Source: Herbaspirillum sp. AP02
GTDB lineage: Bacteria; Pseudomonadota; Gammaproteobacteria; Burkholderiales; Burkholderiaceae_D
NCBI RefSeq assembly: GCF_015767275.1
Contig: NZ_JADWMY010000001.1
Location: 248,001-312,000 of the forward strand
Direction of reading: 5' to 3'
Length of the DNA: 64,000 nucleotides
Below the pieces are notes generated by a model that made no database searches, had not been told where the DNA came from, and saw only the letters and a list, made by a program, of their open reading frames with translations. Positions 18,732 to 28,418 of this stretch are shown piece by piece. Made by a program: the position numbers and the translations under genes. Position 1 is the first letter of the stretch. Every line of letters starts with the position of its first letter.

Positions 18732-19709
18732 ATGCGTCTGTTTGCCCTGGCCGCACACCGCCTGCTGGCGGCGGTACCGGCCTTGCTGATCATCCTGGCG
18801 GGACTGTTCCTGCTGCTGCAACTGGCACCGGGCGATACGGTCGATGCGCTGGTGGCCCAGATGGGCGGCGGCGACGCCACCATGATCGCCAGCCTGCGCG
18901 AGTATTACCGGCTCAATGATTCGGTGTCGGTGCGGCTGGGGGATTACCTGTGGCGACTGGTGCATCTCGATCTGGGCCACTCGGCCATCTATGGCAAGCC
19001 GGTGGCGCAGGTGATCGTCGAGCGCCTGCCGGCGACCTTGCTACTGATGGGCTCGGCGCTGGCCATTGCCTTTGCGGTGGGCATGGCGCTGGGCGTGCTG
19101 GCGGCGCGGCGCGTCAATCGCTGGCCGGATACCCTCATTTCGACCCTGGGCCTGGTGTTCTATGCCACGCCTTCATTCTGGTTCGGGCTGATGGGCATTT
19201 TCGTGTTTGCCATCTGGCTGGACTGGCTGCCCTCGGGCGGCTTCGAATCCATCGACATCGCCCTGCATGGCCGGGCGCGCGTGCTTGATATCGCCTGGCA
19301 CCTGACGCTGCCGACGGTGACGCTGTCCCTGATCTTCCTGGCGGTGTACCTGCGCATCATGCGCGCCTCGATGCTGGAGGTCTCGACCCAGGACTTCATC
19401 CGCACCGCACGTGCCAAGGGAGTGGGCGAGACGGCGGTGGTGGTGCGGCACATGCTGCGCAATGCACTGCTGCCCATGGTCACCCTGATCGGCCTGCAGG
19501 CCGGCACCATGCTGGGCGGTTCGGTGGTGGTGGAAACCGTGTTCGCGCTGCCCGGGCTGGGACGGCTGGCCTATGAAGCGGTGGTCCAGCGCGACCTCAA
19601 TACCCTGCTGGGCATCGTCTTCGTCTCGGCCTTGCTGGTCATCGCCATCAATTTTGTGGTCGATCTGCTGTATGCGCGGCTGGATCCGCGTATCCATGGC
19701 ACGCACTGA
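18732..19709 (+). CDS. ABC transporter permease, DppB type (importer 1)
   Basis: This 325-residue membrane protein has about six helices, the typical DppB start (LLAAVPALLIILAGLFLLLQ, LAPGD) and the EAA-like loop RTARAKGVGETAVVVRHMLRNALLP that contacts the ATPase. It ends in LLYARLDPRI, standard for the family. It starts 11 bases after the binding protein gene. Confidence 0.9.
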   Translation: MRLFALAAHRLLAAVPALLIILAGLFLLLQLAPGDTVDALVAQMGGGDATMIASLREYYRLNDSVSVRLGDYLWRLVHLDLGHSAIYGKPVAQVIVERLPATLLLMGSALAIAFAVGMALGVLAARRVNRWPDTLISTLGLVFYATPSFWFGLMGIFVFAIWLDWLPSGGFESIDIALHGRARVLDIAWHLTLPTVTLSLIFLAVYLRIMRASMLEVSTQDFIRTARAKGVGETAVVVRHMLRNALLPMVTLIGLQAGTMLGGSVVVETVFALPGLGRLAYEAVVQRDLNTLLGIVFVSALLVIAINFVVDLLYARLDPRIHGTH

Positions 19710-19739
19710 TCCACTGATCCACCGATTTCCTGAAACCAC

Positions 19740-20570
19740 ATGAATCTCCTGATACGCTACCTGCGCAACCCGGCCGCCGTGGTCGGGCTGCTGCTCCTGC
19801 TGGCCGTGGTGGCCTGCGCCCTGGGGGCGGGCTGGGCCTACCCGCGCAATCCGCTGTCGCTGGCCGGACGGCCGTTGCAGTGGCCGGGTGACAGCACCCG
19901 CTTCCTGCTGGGGACCGACCAGGTGGGACGCGATATTGCCGCCCAGATCCTGCATGGCGCCCGTATTTCGCTGGGCATCGGGGTGGTCGCCACCGCCATC
20001 GCCGCCGGCATCGGCCTGGTACTGGGCGCGGTGGCGGGCTTCTATGGCGGCTGGATCGACGACCTGCTGATGCGCGTGACCGAGGCCTTCCAGATCCTGC
20101 CCAATTTCCTGCTGCTGCTGGTGCTGGTGGCGGTGTTCGGTTCCGACATCCGTACCGTGGTGTTGTCCATCGGCATCGTCTCCTGGCCGCCGGTGGCGCG
20201 CCTGACGCGTTCGCAATTCCTGGCGCTGCGCCACGGCGAGTTCGTGCAGGCCGCGCGCAGCCTGGGCGTGGGCGACTTCAAGCTGATCTTCCGCGAAATC
20301 CTGCCCAATGCCTTGCCACCGGTGATCGTCTACGCCAGCGTCATCATGGCCGTGGCCATCCTGCTGGAAAGCGCGCTGGCCTTCCTCAACCTTTCCGATC
20401 CCAACGTCCCGTCGTGGGGCAACCTGATCGGCGCCGGTCGTGGCGTGATCCGGGTGCAATGGTATGTCTCGGCCATTCCCGGCGTGGCCATCCTGTTGAC
20501 CGTACTGGGCATCTCGCTGGTCGGACAGGGCCTCAACGATGCATTGAACCCGAGGCTGCACCGCTCATGA
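19740..20570 (+). CDS. ABC transporter permease, DppC type (importer 1)
   Basis: This 276-residue membrane protein carries LLGTDQVGRDIAAQILHGARISL, typical of DppC permeases, and the coupling loop QAARSLGVGDFKLIFREILPN. Five or six hydrophobic helices are visible. It pairs with the upstream DppB-type permease, and its stop overlaps the ATPase start by four bases (ATGA), implying translational coupling. Confidence 0.9.
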   Translation: MNLLIRYLRNPAAVVGLLLLLAVVACALGAGWAYPRNPLSLAGRPLQWPGDSTRFLLGTDQVGRDIAAQILHGARISLGIGVVATAIAAGIGLVLGAVAGFYGGWIDDLLMRVTEAFQILPNFLLLLVLVAVFGSDIRTVVLSIGIVSWPPVARLTRSQFLALRHGEFVQAARSLGVGDFKLIFREILPNALPPVIVYASVIMAVAILLESALAFLNLSDPNVPSWGNLIGAGRGVIRVQWYVSAIPGVAILLTVLGISLVGQGLNDALNPRLHRS

Positions 20571-22270
20571 ACGCTCCCCATCCCTTTGCCCCCGCCGGGC
20601 TGGTCACCACGCCACAGGCGGCGTCCCTGCTGTCGATCCGGCAGCTGTCCATCGCCTTGCCCAAGGGCGCCGACCGCGCACTGGCCTTGCAGGAGGTCTC
20701 GCTGGAATTGCATGCCGGAGAAATCCTGTGCGTGGTCGGCGAGAGCGGCTCGGGCAAGTCGCTCACCGCCAATGCCTTGCTGGGCCTGTTGCCGGAAGGC
20801 GTGACCGTCTCCGCGGGCCAGGCCATCTGGCAAGGCCACCAGGATCTGTTGCGACTGGCACCGGCGGAGCTGCGCCGTCTGCGCGGACAGGGCATCGGCA
20901 TGATCTTCCAGGAGCCGATGACCGCGCTGAACCCCCTGCATACCATCGGCCGCCAGCTGGCCGAAGTGTTCCAGGTCCATACCGACCTGCGACGGCACGA
21001 GATCGCCGCCCGGGTACATGAGTTGCTGGTGGCGGTGCAACTGCCCGATCCGGCGCGCGTGCTCAAGGCGTATCCGCATGAGTTGTCGGGTGGGCAGCGC
21101 CAGCGCGTGATGATCGCCATGGCGCTGGCGCTGGAACCGGCGCTGCTCATCGCCGACGAACCGACCACCGCGCTGGATGTGACCACCCAGGCCCAGATCC
21201 TGCACCTGATCCATGACCTGCAGCGCCGGCGCGGTACGGCGGTGCTGTTCATCACCCATGATTTCGGCGTGGTGGCGGAGATCGCCGACCGCGTGGCCGT
21301 CATGCAGCGGGGCAAGCTGGTCGAGCAGGGCAGTGCAGAGCAGGTGCTGAACGCCCCGCAGCACAGCTATACCCGCACCTTGATCGCGGCGGTACCGGCG
21401 CTGACGCCGCCAGCGCCGCGTCCGCAGACGGCGAGCGAGGCACCGCCGGCGCTGGCAGTGGAGGGGCTGTCCAAGACCTATCGTCCACGCGGCTGGTTCC
21501 AGCGCAAGGCGGTCACCCGTCCCGCCGTCGACCAGGTCAGCCTGCTCCTGCCGGCCGGCGCGACGCTGGGCATCGTCGGCGAGAGCGGTTCGGGCAAGTC
21601 CACACTGGCGCGGCTGATCCTCGGTCTGTTGCAGCCCGATGCCGGGGACATCCAAGTGGCCGGTGCGCCCTTGCCGCAAGGAGCGCGCCTTCGGCGCGAG
21701 CGGGCCGGCAAGATCCAGATGGTGTTCCAGGATCCGTATGGTTCGCTCAATCCGCGTCACCGGGTCGGCGACATCGTGGCGCAGGGGCCGTTGGAACAGG
21801 GTGTGCCGCGCAGCCAGGCGCGGGCGCGTGTGCGCGAGCTGTTCGAACTGGTCGGGCTGGACCCCAACGCCCTGCAGCGCTATCCCCATGAATTCTCGGG
21901 TGGACAGCGCCAGCGCATCGGACTGGCACGCGCACTGGCACTGCAGCCACGGGTGCTGCTGGCCGACGAGCCGGTATCGGCCCTGGATGTGTCGGTACAG
22001 GCCCAGGTGCTGGCCCTGCTGGCACGCCTGCGCGAACAGCTGGGACTGTCAATTCTCTTCATCACGCATGACCTGCGCGTGGCCGCGCAGATCTGTGACC
22101 GCATCGCCGTCATGAAAGACGGCCAGGTGGTCGAAAGCGGCAGCAGCGCCGACGTCTTTGGTGCGCCCGTTCATCCCTACACCCGCCAACTGCTGGACTC
22201 GGTACCGGGACGGCAGTGGCATCACGAGCTCGCCCGCGAGGGCGGCCACCCTCAACGGAGACAGCCATGA
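20567..22270 (+). CDS. ABC transporter ATPase with two fused nucleotide-binding domains (importer 1)
   Basis: This 567-residue protein is a DppD-DppF fusion. The first domain (about 20-260) has Walker A GESGSGKS, signature LSGGQRQRV and Walker [13 protein letters not shown]. The second (about 300-560) has [24 protein letters not shown] and [12 protein letters not shown]. It powers the two permeases upstream. The stop overlaps the next gene by four bases. Confidence 0.92.
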   Translation: MNAPHPFAPAGLVTTPQAASLLSIRQLSIALPKGADRALALQEVSLELHAGEILCVVGESGSGKSLTANALLGLLPEGVTVSAGQAIWQGHQDLLRLAPAELRRLRGQGIGMIFQEPMTALNPLHTIGRQLAEVFQVHTDLRRHEIAARVHELLVAVQLPDPARVLKAYPHELSGGQRQRVMIAMALALEPALLIADEPTTALDVTTQAQILHLIHDLQRRRGTAVLFITHDFGVVAEIADRVAVMQRGKLVEQGSAEQVLNAPQHSYTRTLIAAVPALTPPAPRPQTASEAPPALAVEGLSKTYRPRGWFQRKAVTRPAVDQVSLLLPAGATLGIVGESGSGKSTLARLILGLLQPDAGDIQVAGAPLPQGARLRRERAGKIQMVFQDPYGSLNPRHRVGDIVAQGPLEQGVPRSQARARVRELFELVGLDPNALQRYPHEFSGGQRQRIGLARALALQPRVLLADEPVSALDVSVQAQVLALLARLREQLGLSILFITHDLRVAAQICDRIAVMKDGQVVESGSSADVFGAPVHPYTRQLLDSVPGRQWHHELAREGGHPQRRQP

Positions 22271-23103
22271 CCCAACGCATCGACCACGTCGTCATCCACG
22301 TCGAGGAAGCCCTCGACCAGGCCCAGCAGGCCTATACCCGCCTGGGTTTCGCGCTCACGCCACGCGGCCACCATTCCAAGGGCAGCAGCAACCACCTGGC
22401 CATCTTCGGTGATGACTACCTCGAATTGCTGGGTGTGGAACCCCAGCGGTCCTCCTTCCGCTGGGGCCATCCGGGCGGACTGGCCGGGCTGGTCTTCAAG
22501 ACCAGCGACGCCGATCACACCTGGCGTCACCTGGCCGAGCGCAGCATCCCGCTGGAAGAAGGCGGGCCACAGTCTTTCCACCGACCGGTGGTGGTCGATG
22601 GCCAGCACCTGGGGGATGCCCGTTTCCGTACCCTGCGCATCGCCGCCAGCCGCATTCCCAACGGCCGCGTGTTCTTCTGCGAACATGGCACGCCCGAACT
22701 GGTCTGGCGCAAGGAGTGGCAGCAGCACCCCAACGGGGCTACGGGGCTGGCCGAATACGTCTATCTGGCGCTGGACCCGAGCGCGGCGCAAAGCATCCTG
22801 ACCCAGGCCTTCGGCGCGCAGACCCTGACCCGTCATCCGCATGGCGTGCGCTTCCAGGCCGGTCCCACGGCGATCTGGTATCTCACCCGCGAAGGTGTGG
22901 CACAGCATTACGGGGTCGATGTGGGACTGGTGCCGCACGGCATCGAACGGGCCGTGGGCCTGACCTTGCGGGTGCCTTCGCTGCAGGCGACCAAGACCTA
23001 TCTGGCAGGGCAGGCAATTGAGGGCCTGCAGGAAAACGCCGGCAAGCTGGTGGTGCCGCCCTCGCAGACGCATGGGGTGATTCTCGGCTTCAGCGCCGAT
23101 TGA
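22267..23103 (+). CDS. VOC/glyoxalase-like metalloenzyme linked to importer 1
   Basis: This 278-residue protein has an N-terminal glyoxalase-like fold (IDHVVIHVEEALDQAQQAYTRLGF in part) and a second half of similar layout, as in the Glyoxalase_3 group. Likely metal ligands include His in IDHVVIH and the Glu of DDYLELLG. VOC proteins include dioxygenases, lyases and isomerases, so the reaction cannot be assigned. Translational coupling to the ABC genes suggests it acts on the imported compound, for instance by cleaving a carbon-sulfur bond; that is inference. Confidence 0.75.
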   Translation: MTQRIDHVVIHVEEALDQAQQAYTRLGFALTPRGHHSKGSSNHLAIFGDDYLELLGVEPQRSSFRWGHPGGLAGLVFKTSDADHTWRHLAERSIPLEEGGPQSFHRPVVVDGQHLGDARFRTLRIAASRIPNGRVFFCEHGTPELVWRKEWQQHPNGATGLAEYVYLALDPSAAQSILTQAFGAQTLTRHPHGVRFQAGPTAIWYLTREGVAQHYGVDVGLVPHGIERAVGLTLRVPSLQATKTYLAGQAIEGLQENAGKLVVPPSQTHGVILGFSAD

Positions 23104-23108
23104 GGACA

Positions 23109-23129
23109 GGCGGCCACCAGGTGGCCGCC
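23109..23129. terminator. Short convergent hairpin
   Basis: GGCGGCCAC and GTGGCCGCC form a perfect 9-bp stem with a 3-base loop. It sits between the VOC gene (plus) and the binding protein gene (minus). It lacks a T run. Confidence 0.55.
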
Positions 23130-23147
23130 CTCACTGCCTTGGCCGGC

Positions 23148-24155
23148 TCAGCTGCCGCCGGCTGCGTGGGCTTCCTCGAAGAAGTAATCCTTCCAGGAGG
23201 CCGGGCGTTGCTTGATGGCGCCGACATCGGCCAGGAAGGAAGCCAGCTTGTAGGTGTTCTGCGGTTGCAGCGTGTACTGCACATCGGGCAGGGAAATGAT
23301 TTCCTGCACGAAGGCCACCGGCAGCTTGGAGTTTTCCAGTCGCACGTAGGTAGCGGCCGCATCCGCCTTGTGCGACTGGACGTAGCTCAAGGCCTCTGCC
23401 AGTGCGCGGCGCAGGGCGGTGAAGGTCTTGGGATTTTCCTTCTGCCAGCGCTCCGGGGCCCACAGGATGTTCAGGGTGGCCGGGCCGCCCAGGATCTCGT
23501 AGGAGCTGGTGATCTTGTGGATGGCAGGGTCTTTCAGTTCCTGGAACTGGAAGGGCGGACTGGCGAAGTGGGCGTTGACCTCGGTCTTGCCCGAGAGCAG
23601 GGCAGCCGCCGCTTCGCTGTGCGGCAGGCTCACCGTCCATTCATCGAAGTGATTGAACTTGTCGCGACCATAGCGCTTGGCGGCGGCGATCTGCAACAGC
23701 CGCGCATGCAGGGAGATGGTGGTGGCCGGCAGGGCGATGCGATCGGCCTTGCTGAAGTCGTCGATGCTCTTGACCGCCGGATTGCGCGAGAGCAGATAGG
23801 TCGGCAGCGAACCCAGGGCGGCGATGGCCTTGATGTTCTGCTTGCCACGGGTGCGGTCCCATACGGTCAGGAGCGGTGGCAGCCCGGTCGAGGCCACGTC
23901 CAGTGTATTGGAGAGGATTGCGTCATTGATGGCGGCGCCGCCGGAGAGCTGCTTCCATTCGACGTTGGCCTGCACGCCTTCCTGGGCGGCATATTTCTCG
24001 ATGAGCTTCTGGTCGCGCACCACGTGCAGCAGGATGTCGCCGACGTCAAACTGATAGGCAATGCGCAACTGGCCTTCGGCCTGGGCCGGGGTGGTCAGCA
24101 ACAAGGCGGCGGCCGAGACGGCGGTCGCCAGCAAGGAGCGAAGCGGTAGAGACAT
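23148..24155 (-). CDS. Sulfonate/nitrate-type ABC substrate-binding protein (SsuA/TauA-like)
   Basis: This 335-residue protein has a Sec signal peptide ending near AQA (residue 26) and then the NMT1/SsuA-like fold (LRIAYQFDVGDILLHVVRDQ, NDAILSNTLDVASTGLPPLL, AAAALLSGKTEVNAHFASPP). Such proteins deliver alkanesulfonates, taurine or related anions to a permease. No cognate SsuB/SsuC lies beside it. It precedes the second peptide-type importer as the last gene of that minus-strand run, so it may borrow another permease. Confidence 0.8.
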   Translation of the reverse strand: MSLPLRSLLATAVSAAALLLTTPAQAEGQLRIAYQFDVGDILLHVVRDQKLIEKYAAQEGVQANVEWKQLSGGAAINDAILSNTLDVASTGLPPLLTVWDRTRGKQNIKAIAALGSLPTYLLSRNPAVKSIDDFSKADRIALPATTISLHARLLQIAAAKRYGRDKFNHFDEWTVSLPHSEAAAALLSGKTEVNAHFASPPFQFQELKDPAIHKITSSYEILGGPATLNILWAPERWQKENPKTFTALRRALAEALSYVQSHKADAAATYVRLENSKLPVAFVQEIISLPDVQYTLQPQNTYKLASFLADVGAIKQRPASWKDYFFEEAHAAGGS

Positions 24156-24202
24156 GGAGGGGTTCCCCGTTGTGGTTGTAATGATGGAAGCAGGAGCGGA
24201 GC

Positions 24203-25912
24203 TCAGGCAATGAGCAATTCCGGCTGCGCCTCGGCAGCACGCGTGCTGGCCGCGCCGGGAGCCGCCGCCAGCAGGGTGCGGGTATAGGGATGCTGCGGCG
24301 CCTGCCAGATGGAACGATGATCGCCTTCCTCGACGATGCGCCCACCCTGCATCACCAGTACGCGGTCGGCGATGTAGCGTACCACCGACAGATCGTGCGA
24401 GATGAACAGGTAGGCCAGGCCGAACTCCTGCTTCAGATCGACCAGCAGGTTCAGGATCTGTGCCTGCACCGAGACGTCCAGCGCCGAGACCGGTTCGTCG
24501 CAGATCACCAGCGCAGGCTTGAGCACCAGCGCCCGGGCGATCCCGATACGCTGGCGCTGGCCGCCCGAGAACTGGTGGGCGTAGCGGCCCAGGGCGGCCT
24601 GCGGCAGGCCGACCAGATCGATGATCTGGCTGACGCGCCGCTGGCGCTCGTTGCGGTCCCGGACTTCATGGATCTGCAGGGCCGTATCCAGGATGTCGCG
24701 CACGCTATGGCGTGGATTGAGTGAGGCATACGGGTCCTGGAACACCATCTGTACCCGCCTGCGCAAGGGGCGCAGGGCCTTGCGGTCCAGCCTGGCGATG
24801 TCCTGGCCGTCCAGCAGGATACGGCCGCTGCGGCTGTCTTCCAGGCCGATGATGCTGCGCGAGAGGGTGGACTTGCCGCACCCCGATTCGCCCACCAGGC
24901 CCACGGTCTCGCCAGCGGCGATGTCCAGGCTGACGCCGCGCACCGCGTGCACGCTGCCCTTGGGCGTCGGGTAATCCACATGCAGGTCCTGTACCGACAG
25001 CAGGGGCGCAGCGCCGGCTGTCAGCGGCTGGATGACTTGCCTCAGTGCGGTATCGGTCAGGCTGAAACGCCATTGGCCGTCTGCATCGATGTCATTGCGG
25101 ATTTCGGGGAGACGCTGCCGGCGGTAGTGCAGTTCCTGCTCCAGTCGCAAGGACGCGCCCAGCAAGCCCCGCGTATAGGCGTGGCGGGGCGCGGCAAAGA
25201 GTTGTGCGGTCGTGGCTTCTTCCACCTTCTCGCCGGCGAACATGACGGCCACGCGGTCGGCCCATTGCTCCACCACGCCCAGGTCATGGGTGATGAGCAG
25301 TACGGCCATGCCCAGCTCGCGCCGCAGCTGGCCCAGCAGTTCCAGGATCTGCGCCTGCACCGTCACATCCAGCGCGGTGGTCGGCTCGTCGGCGATCAGC
25401 AGGCGCGGACGGTTGGCGATGGCCATGGCGATCATGACGCGCTGGCGCTGGCCACCGGAGAGCTGGTGCGGGTAATCATCGATGCGCCTGGCCGGTTCGG
25501 GAATGCGGACCTGGGCCAGCAATTCCAGTGCCCGCGCCCGCGCGGCCGCGCCGTCCAGCGGCTGGTGCAGGCGGATCGCCTCCACCAGTTGCTGGCCGAT
25601 GGAGAGCACCGGATTGAGCGAGGTCATCGGCTCCTGGAAGATCATGGCGATGCCCTGGCCGCGCAGGGCGACCAGTTCGGGTTCCGGCAGGCGCAGCAGG
25701 TCACGCTCTTCGAACAGCACCTGGCCGCTGACCTGGGCCGAGCCATCCAGCAGGCGCAATATCGACAGGGCCGTGGTGGACTTGCCACAGCCGGATTCGC
25801 CGACCAGGGCCACCGTCTGGCCGGCGGCAATCGACAGGTCCAGCCCACGTACGGCCTGGTGCGCGCCGAAGCTCACCTTCAGACCGCGCAGTTCCAGCAG
25901 GGAAGACATCAT
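24203..25912 (-). CDS. ABC transporter ATPase with two fused nucleotide-binding domains (importer 2)
   Basis: This 569-residue DppD-DppF fusion has a first domain with [23 protein letters not shown] and [12 protein letters not shown], and a second with [27 protein letters not shown] and [12 protein letters not shown]. It is only moderately similar to the fused ATPase at 20567-22270, so the two importers are not a recent duplication. Two consecutive ATG codons (25912 and 25909) could serve as start. Confidence 0.92.
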   Translation of the reverse strand: MMSSLLELRGLKVSFGAHQAVRGLDLSIAAGQTVALVGESGCGKSTTALSILRLLDGSAQVSGQVLFEERDLLRLPEPELVALRGQGIAMIFQEPMTSLNPVLSIGQQLVEAIRLHQPLDGAAARARALELLAQVRIPEPARRIDDYPHQLSGGQRQRVMIAMAIANRPRLLIADEPTTALDVTVQAQILELLGQLRRELGMAVLLITHDLGVVEQWADRVAVMFAGEKVEEATTAQLFAAPRHAYTRGLLGASLRLEQELHYRRQRLPEIRNDIDADGQWRFSLTDTALRQVIQPLTAGAAPLLSVQDLHVDYPTPKGSVHAVRGVSLDIAAGETVGLVGESGCGKSTLSRSIIGLEDSRSGRILLDGQDIARLDRKALRPLRRRVQMVFQDPYASLNPRHSVRDILDTALQIHEVRDRNERQRRVSQIIDLVGLPQAALGRYAHQFSGGQRQRIGIARALVLKPALVICDEPVSALDVSVQAQILNLLVDLKQEFGLAYLFISHDLSVVRYIADRVLVMQGGRIVEEGDHRSIWQAPQHPYTRTLLAAAPGAASTRAAEAQPELLIA

Positions 25913-25924
25913 GGTTTCCTTGGT

Positions 25925-26473
25925 TCAGGCAGCCAGTACGGCGCTCTGGTATTGCGGTTCCAGTTGCACGTCCAGCGCTTCGTTGAAGCGCGCAAAGAAG
26001 GCGCACAGCGCTGCCCGCAGCGTCAGTTCGACGATCTGGGATTCATTGAAATGCTCGCGCAGGCGCGCTACCAGCGAATCGCCGACGCGCTGCCGGGTGA
26101 CGGCCAGGGCATAGTCGCGCACCAGCAGTTCCACCGGGCCCAGGCCGGGGACGTCCGGCTCCAGGATGCGCTCCACTGTCTCGGCGCTGACCTGTTCGGC
26201 CTGCAGCTTGGGGGCATGGTGCGAGACGCAGTAGGTACATTCGTTGGCCCGCGATGCAGTCACCAGCACGATTTCCAGGTGCAGGCGCGAGAGATTGCCC
26301 TCGGCGGCGAAACCCAGCAGCAGGCCATAGAGATGTTCGATGGAGGCCGGCTTGTGCGCCATCACGCCCAGCATGTTGCCGAAGGCGCCGTATTCGTTCT
26401 CGACCTTTTCGAAGATGCGGCGGGCTTCGCCGGCCGGCAGTTGATGGGAGAGCAGGGTGGAGACACGTGCCAT
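25925..26473 (-). CDS. AhpD/carboxymuconolactone decarboxylase-like protein in importer 2 operon
   Basis: This 182-residue protein has the AhpD-like core with redox motif ECTYCVSHH (CxxC plus His), flanked by LEIVLVTASRAN and LTLRAALCAFFARFNEALD. This family includes peroxidase-related enzymes and decarboxylases with a CxxC active site. Its position between an ATPase and a permease gene, with 9-12 base gaps, implies it works on the transported compound or protects against peroxides formed by the flavin monooxygenases. The exact reaction is unknown. Confidence 0.8.
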   Translation of the reverse strand: MARVSTLLSHQLPAGEARRIFEKVENEYGAFGNMLGVMAHKPASIEHLYGLLLGFAAEGNLSRLHLEIVLVTASRANECTYCVSHHAPKLQAEQVSAETVERILEPDVPGLGPVELLVRDYALAVTRQRVGDSLVARLREHFNESQIVELTLRAALCAFFARFNEALDVQLEPQYQSAVLAA

Positions 26474-26482
26474 GGAAAAGTC

Positions 26483-27352
26483 CTATTTGCGTTCGCGCGG
26501 ATCGAGCACATCGGCCAGTCCGTCGCCCAGGAGATTGAGGGCCAGCACCGTGAAGACGATGGCCAGGCCCGGGATGGTGGTGATGTACCAGTCGGTGCGC
26601 AGCACTTCGCGGCCGGCGCCGACCATGTTGCCCCAGCTGGCGGCATTGGGGTCGCCCAGGCCGAGGAAGGCCAGGCTGGATTCGGTGAGGATGGCGCTGG
26701 CCACCATCAGCGAGGCCGATACCAGGATCGGGGTGGCGGCATTGGGCAGGATGTCGCGCAGCAGGATGCGGGCATCGCTGGCACCCAGGGCGATGCTGGC
26801 GCGCACCATCTCGCCGTGCCGCAGTTTCAGGGCCTCGGCCCGTACCAGCCGCGCCAGGCTGGGCCAGGCGGTCACGCCGATGGCCAGGGCGATGGTCCAC
26901 ACGGTAGGCTGGATCACCGCCACGATGGCCAGTGAAAACAGGAAGGAGGGAATGGTCTGGAAGAACTCGGTCACCCGCATCAATGCCGCATCCAGCCAGC
27001 CACCGTAATAGCCGGCCAGCAGGCCGCCGCTCACGCCCAGCAGCAACGCGATGGCGGTGGAGACGGCGGCGATCAGCAGCGACACGCGCGCGCCATGGAA
27101 GATGCCGGCCAGCAGGTTGCGCCCCAGCATGTCGCTGCCCAGCGGATAGGCGAGGTCCACGCCGGGCCGCAGGAAGGGTTCGGCCACCATGTCCAGTGGA
27201 TCGCCGGGAAACAGCCAGCCGGCCGAGGCCGCCATGAACAACACCAGCAGCAACAGCAGGCTGCCGGCCAGCGCCGAGGGCGAGCGCCGCAGGCGCGCAA
27301 GAACGCCGCCCGCGGCCGAGGGATAAGGATGGGGGAGGGTGAGGGTGCTCAT
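26483..27352 (-). CDS. ABC transporter permease, DppC type (importer 2)
   Basis: This 289-residue membrane protein has LGSDMLGRNLLAGIFHGARVSL and the coupling loop RASIALGASDARILLRDILPNA. I start it at ATG 27352, where the family-like N-terminus begins; the frame further upstream lies inside the neighbouring permease gene. It pairs with the DppB-type permease encoded just upstream. Confidence 0.9.
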   Translation of the reverse strand: MSTLTLPHPYPSAAGGVLARLRRSPSALAGSLLLLLVLFMAASAGWLFPGDPLDMVAEPFLRPGVDLAYPLGSDMLGRNLLAGIFHGARVSLLIAAVSTAIALLLGVSGGLLAGYYGGWLDAALMRVTEFFQTIPSFLFSLAIVAVIQPTVWTIALAIGVTAWPSLARLVRAEALKLRHGEMVRASIALGASDARILLRDILPNAATPILVSASLMVASAILTESSLAFLGLGDPNAASWGNMVGAGREVLRTDWYITTIPGLAIVFTVLALNLLGDGLADVLDPRERK

Positions 27353-27362
27353 GTCGGTCTTT

Positions 27363-28409
27363 TCATTGCAGGCGGATGCGTGGATCCAGCCGCACATAGA
27401 GGGCATCGACGATCCAGTTGACCACCACCACCACGGTCGAACTGCACAGCAGGATGCCCAGCAGCAGGTTGAAGTCGCGCTGGAACAGCGCCTCGAAGGC
27501 CAGTCGGCCCAGGCCGGGCCAGGAGAACACGGTCTCCACCAGCACCGCGCCGCCAACGATGGCGCTGGCCTGCACGCCCAGCATGGTGACCAGCGGCAGC
27601 AAGGCATTGCGCAGCACATGCACCACCAGTACCCGATGCGCGGGCGCCCCCTTGGCCACGGCGGTGCGCACGAAATCCTGGCGCCGCACCTCGATCATGG
27701 TGGCGCGCATGAGACGCGTATAGACCGCCATGTAGAACAGGCCCAGCGTCAGGGCAGGCAACACCAAATGGCGCGCCACGTCCAGGACGTGGGCGAAACC
27801 GGTATAGCCGGCTTCGACCGTGATCATGCCGCCCACCGGCAGCCAGTCCAGCCAGACAGAGAAGACCACCACCAGCATCAGGCCGATCCAGAACAGCGGC
27901 GTGGCGAAGAACACCAGCGCCAGCAAGGACACCAGCAGATCGACCAGCTTGCCGGCGCGGTAGGCTGCCAGGCTGCCCAGCACCACGCCGCCCACTGCCG
28001 CCAGCAGGATGCTGGCGCCCATCAGCAGCAGGGTGGCCGGCACGCGCTCGCCAATCAGTTGCGCCACCGGCATGCCGTGACGGAAGGAATAGCCGAGGTC
28101 GAACTGCAGCAGATGCAGCAGGTATTTGCCAAACTGGACCAACAATGGCTGGTCCAGCCCGAATTGGGCGCGCAGGGTCGCCAGGTATTCGGGAGTGGCC
28201 GCACCGGCTTCCCCGGCCAGCACCTGGGCGGCATCACCCGGCGCCAGCCGCAGCAGGAAGAAATTGATCACCGCCACGCCCAGCACCACCGCCAGCAATT
28301 GCAGCAGACGGCGCACGGTGGCCTGCCATAGCCTGCCCCGGCGTGACAGGGGCGGCTTGGCGGGCTGGGGAGGCTCAGAGGAGGCCGTGGTCTCCAGGCT
28401 CAGGCTCAT
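27363..28409 (-). CDS. ABC transporter permease, DppB type (importer 2)
   Basis: This 348-residue protein has a cytoplasmic Pro-rich N-terminus (about 1-30), then helices beginning LLQLLAVVLGVAVINFFLLR, LAPGD, and the coupling loop VRTAVAKGAPAHRVLVVHVLRNALLP. It ends ALYVRLDPRIRLQ. It follows the binding protein gene by nine bases in the minus-strand operon. Confidence 0.9.
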   Translation of the reverse strand: MSLSLETTASSEPPQPAKPPLSRRGRLWQATVRRLLQLLAVVLGVAVINFFLLRLAPGDAAQVLAGEAGAATPEYLATLRAQFGLDQPLLVQFGKYLLHLLQFDLGYSFRHGMPVAQLIGERVPATLLLMGASILLAAVGGVVLGSLAAYRAGKLVDLLVSLLALVFFATPLFWIGLMLVVVFSVWLDWLPVGGMITVEAGYTGFAHVLDVARHLVLPALTLGLFYMAVYTRLMRATMIEVRRQDFVRTAVAKGAPAHRVLVVHVLRNALLPLVTMLGVQASAIVGGAVLVETVFSWPGLGRLAFEALFQRDFNLLLGILLCSSTVVVVVNWIVDALYVRLDPRIRLQ

Positions 28410-28418
28410 TCGCGGTCC

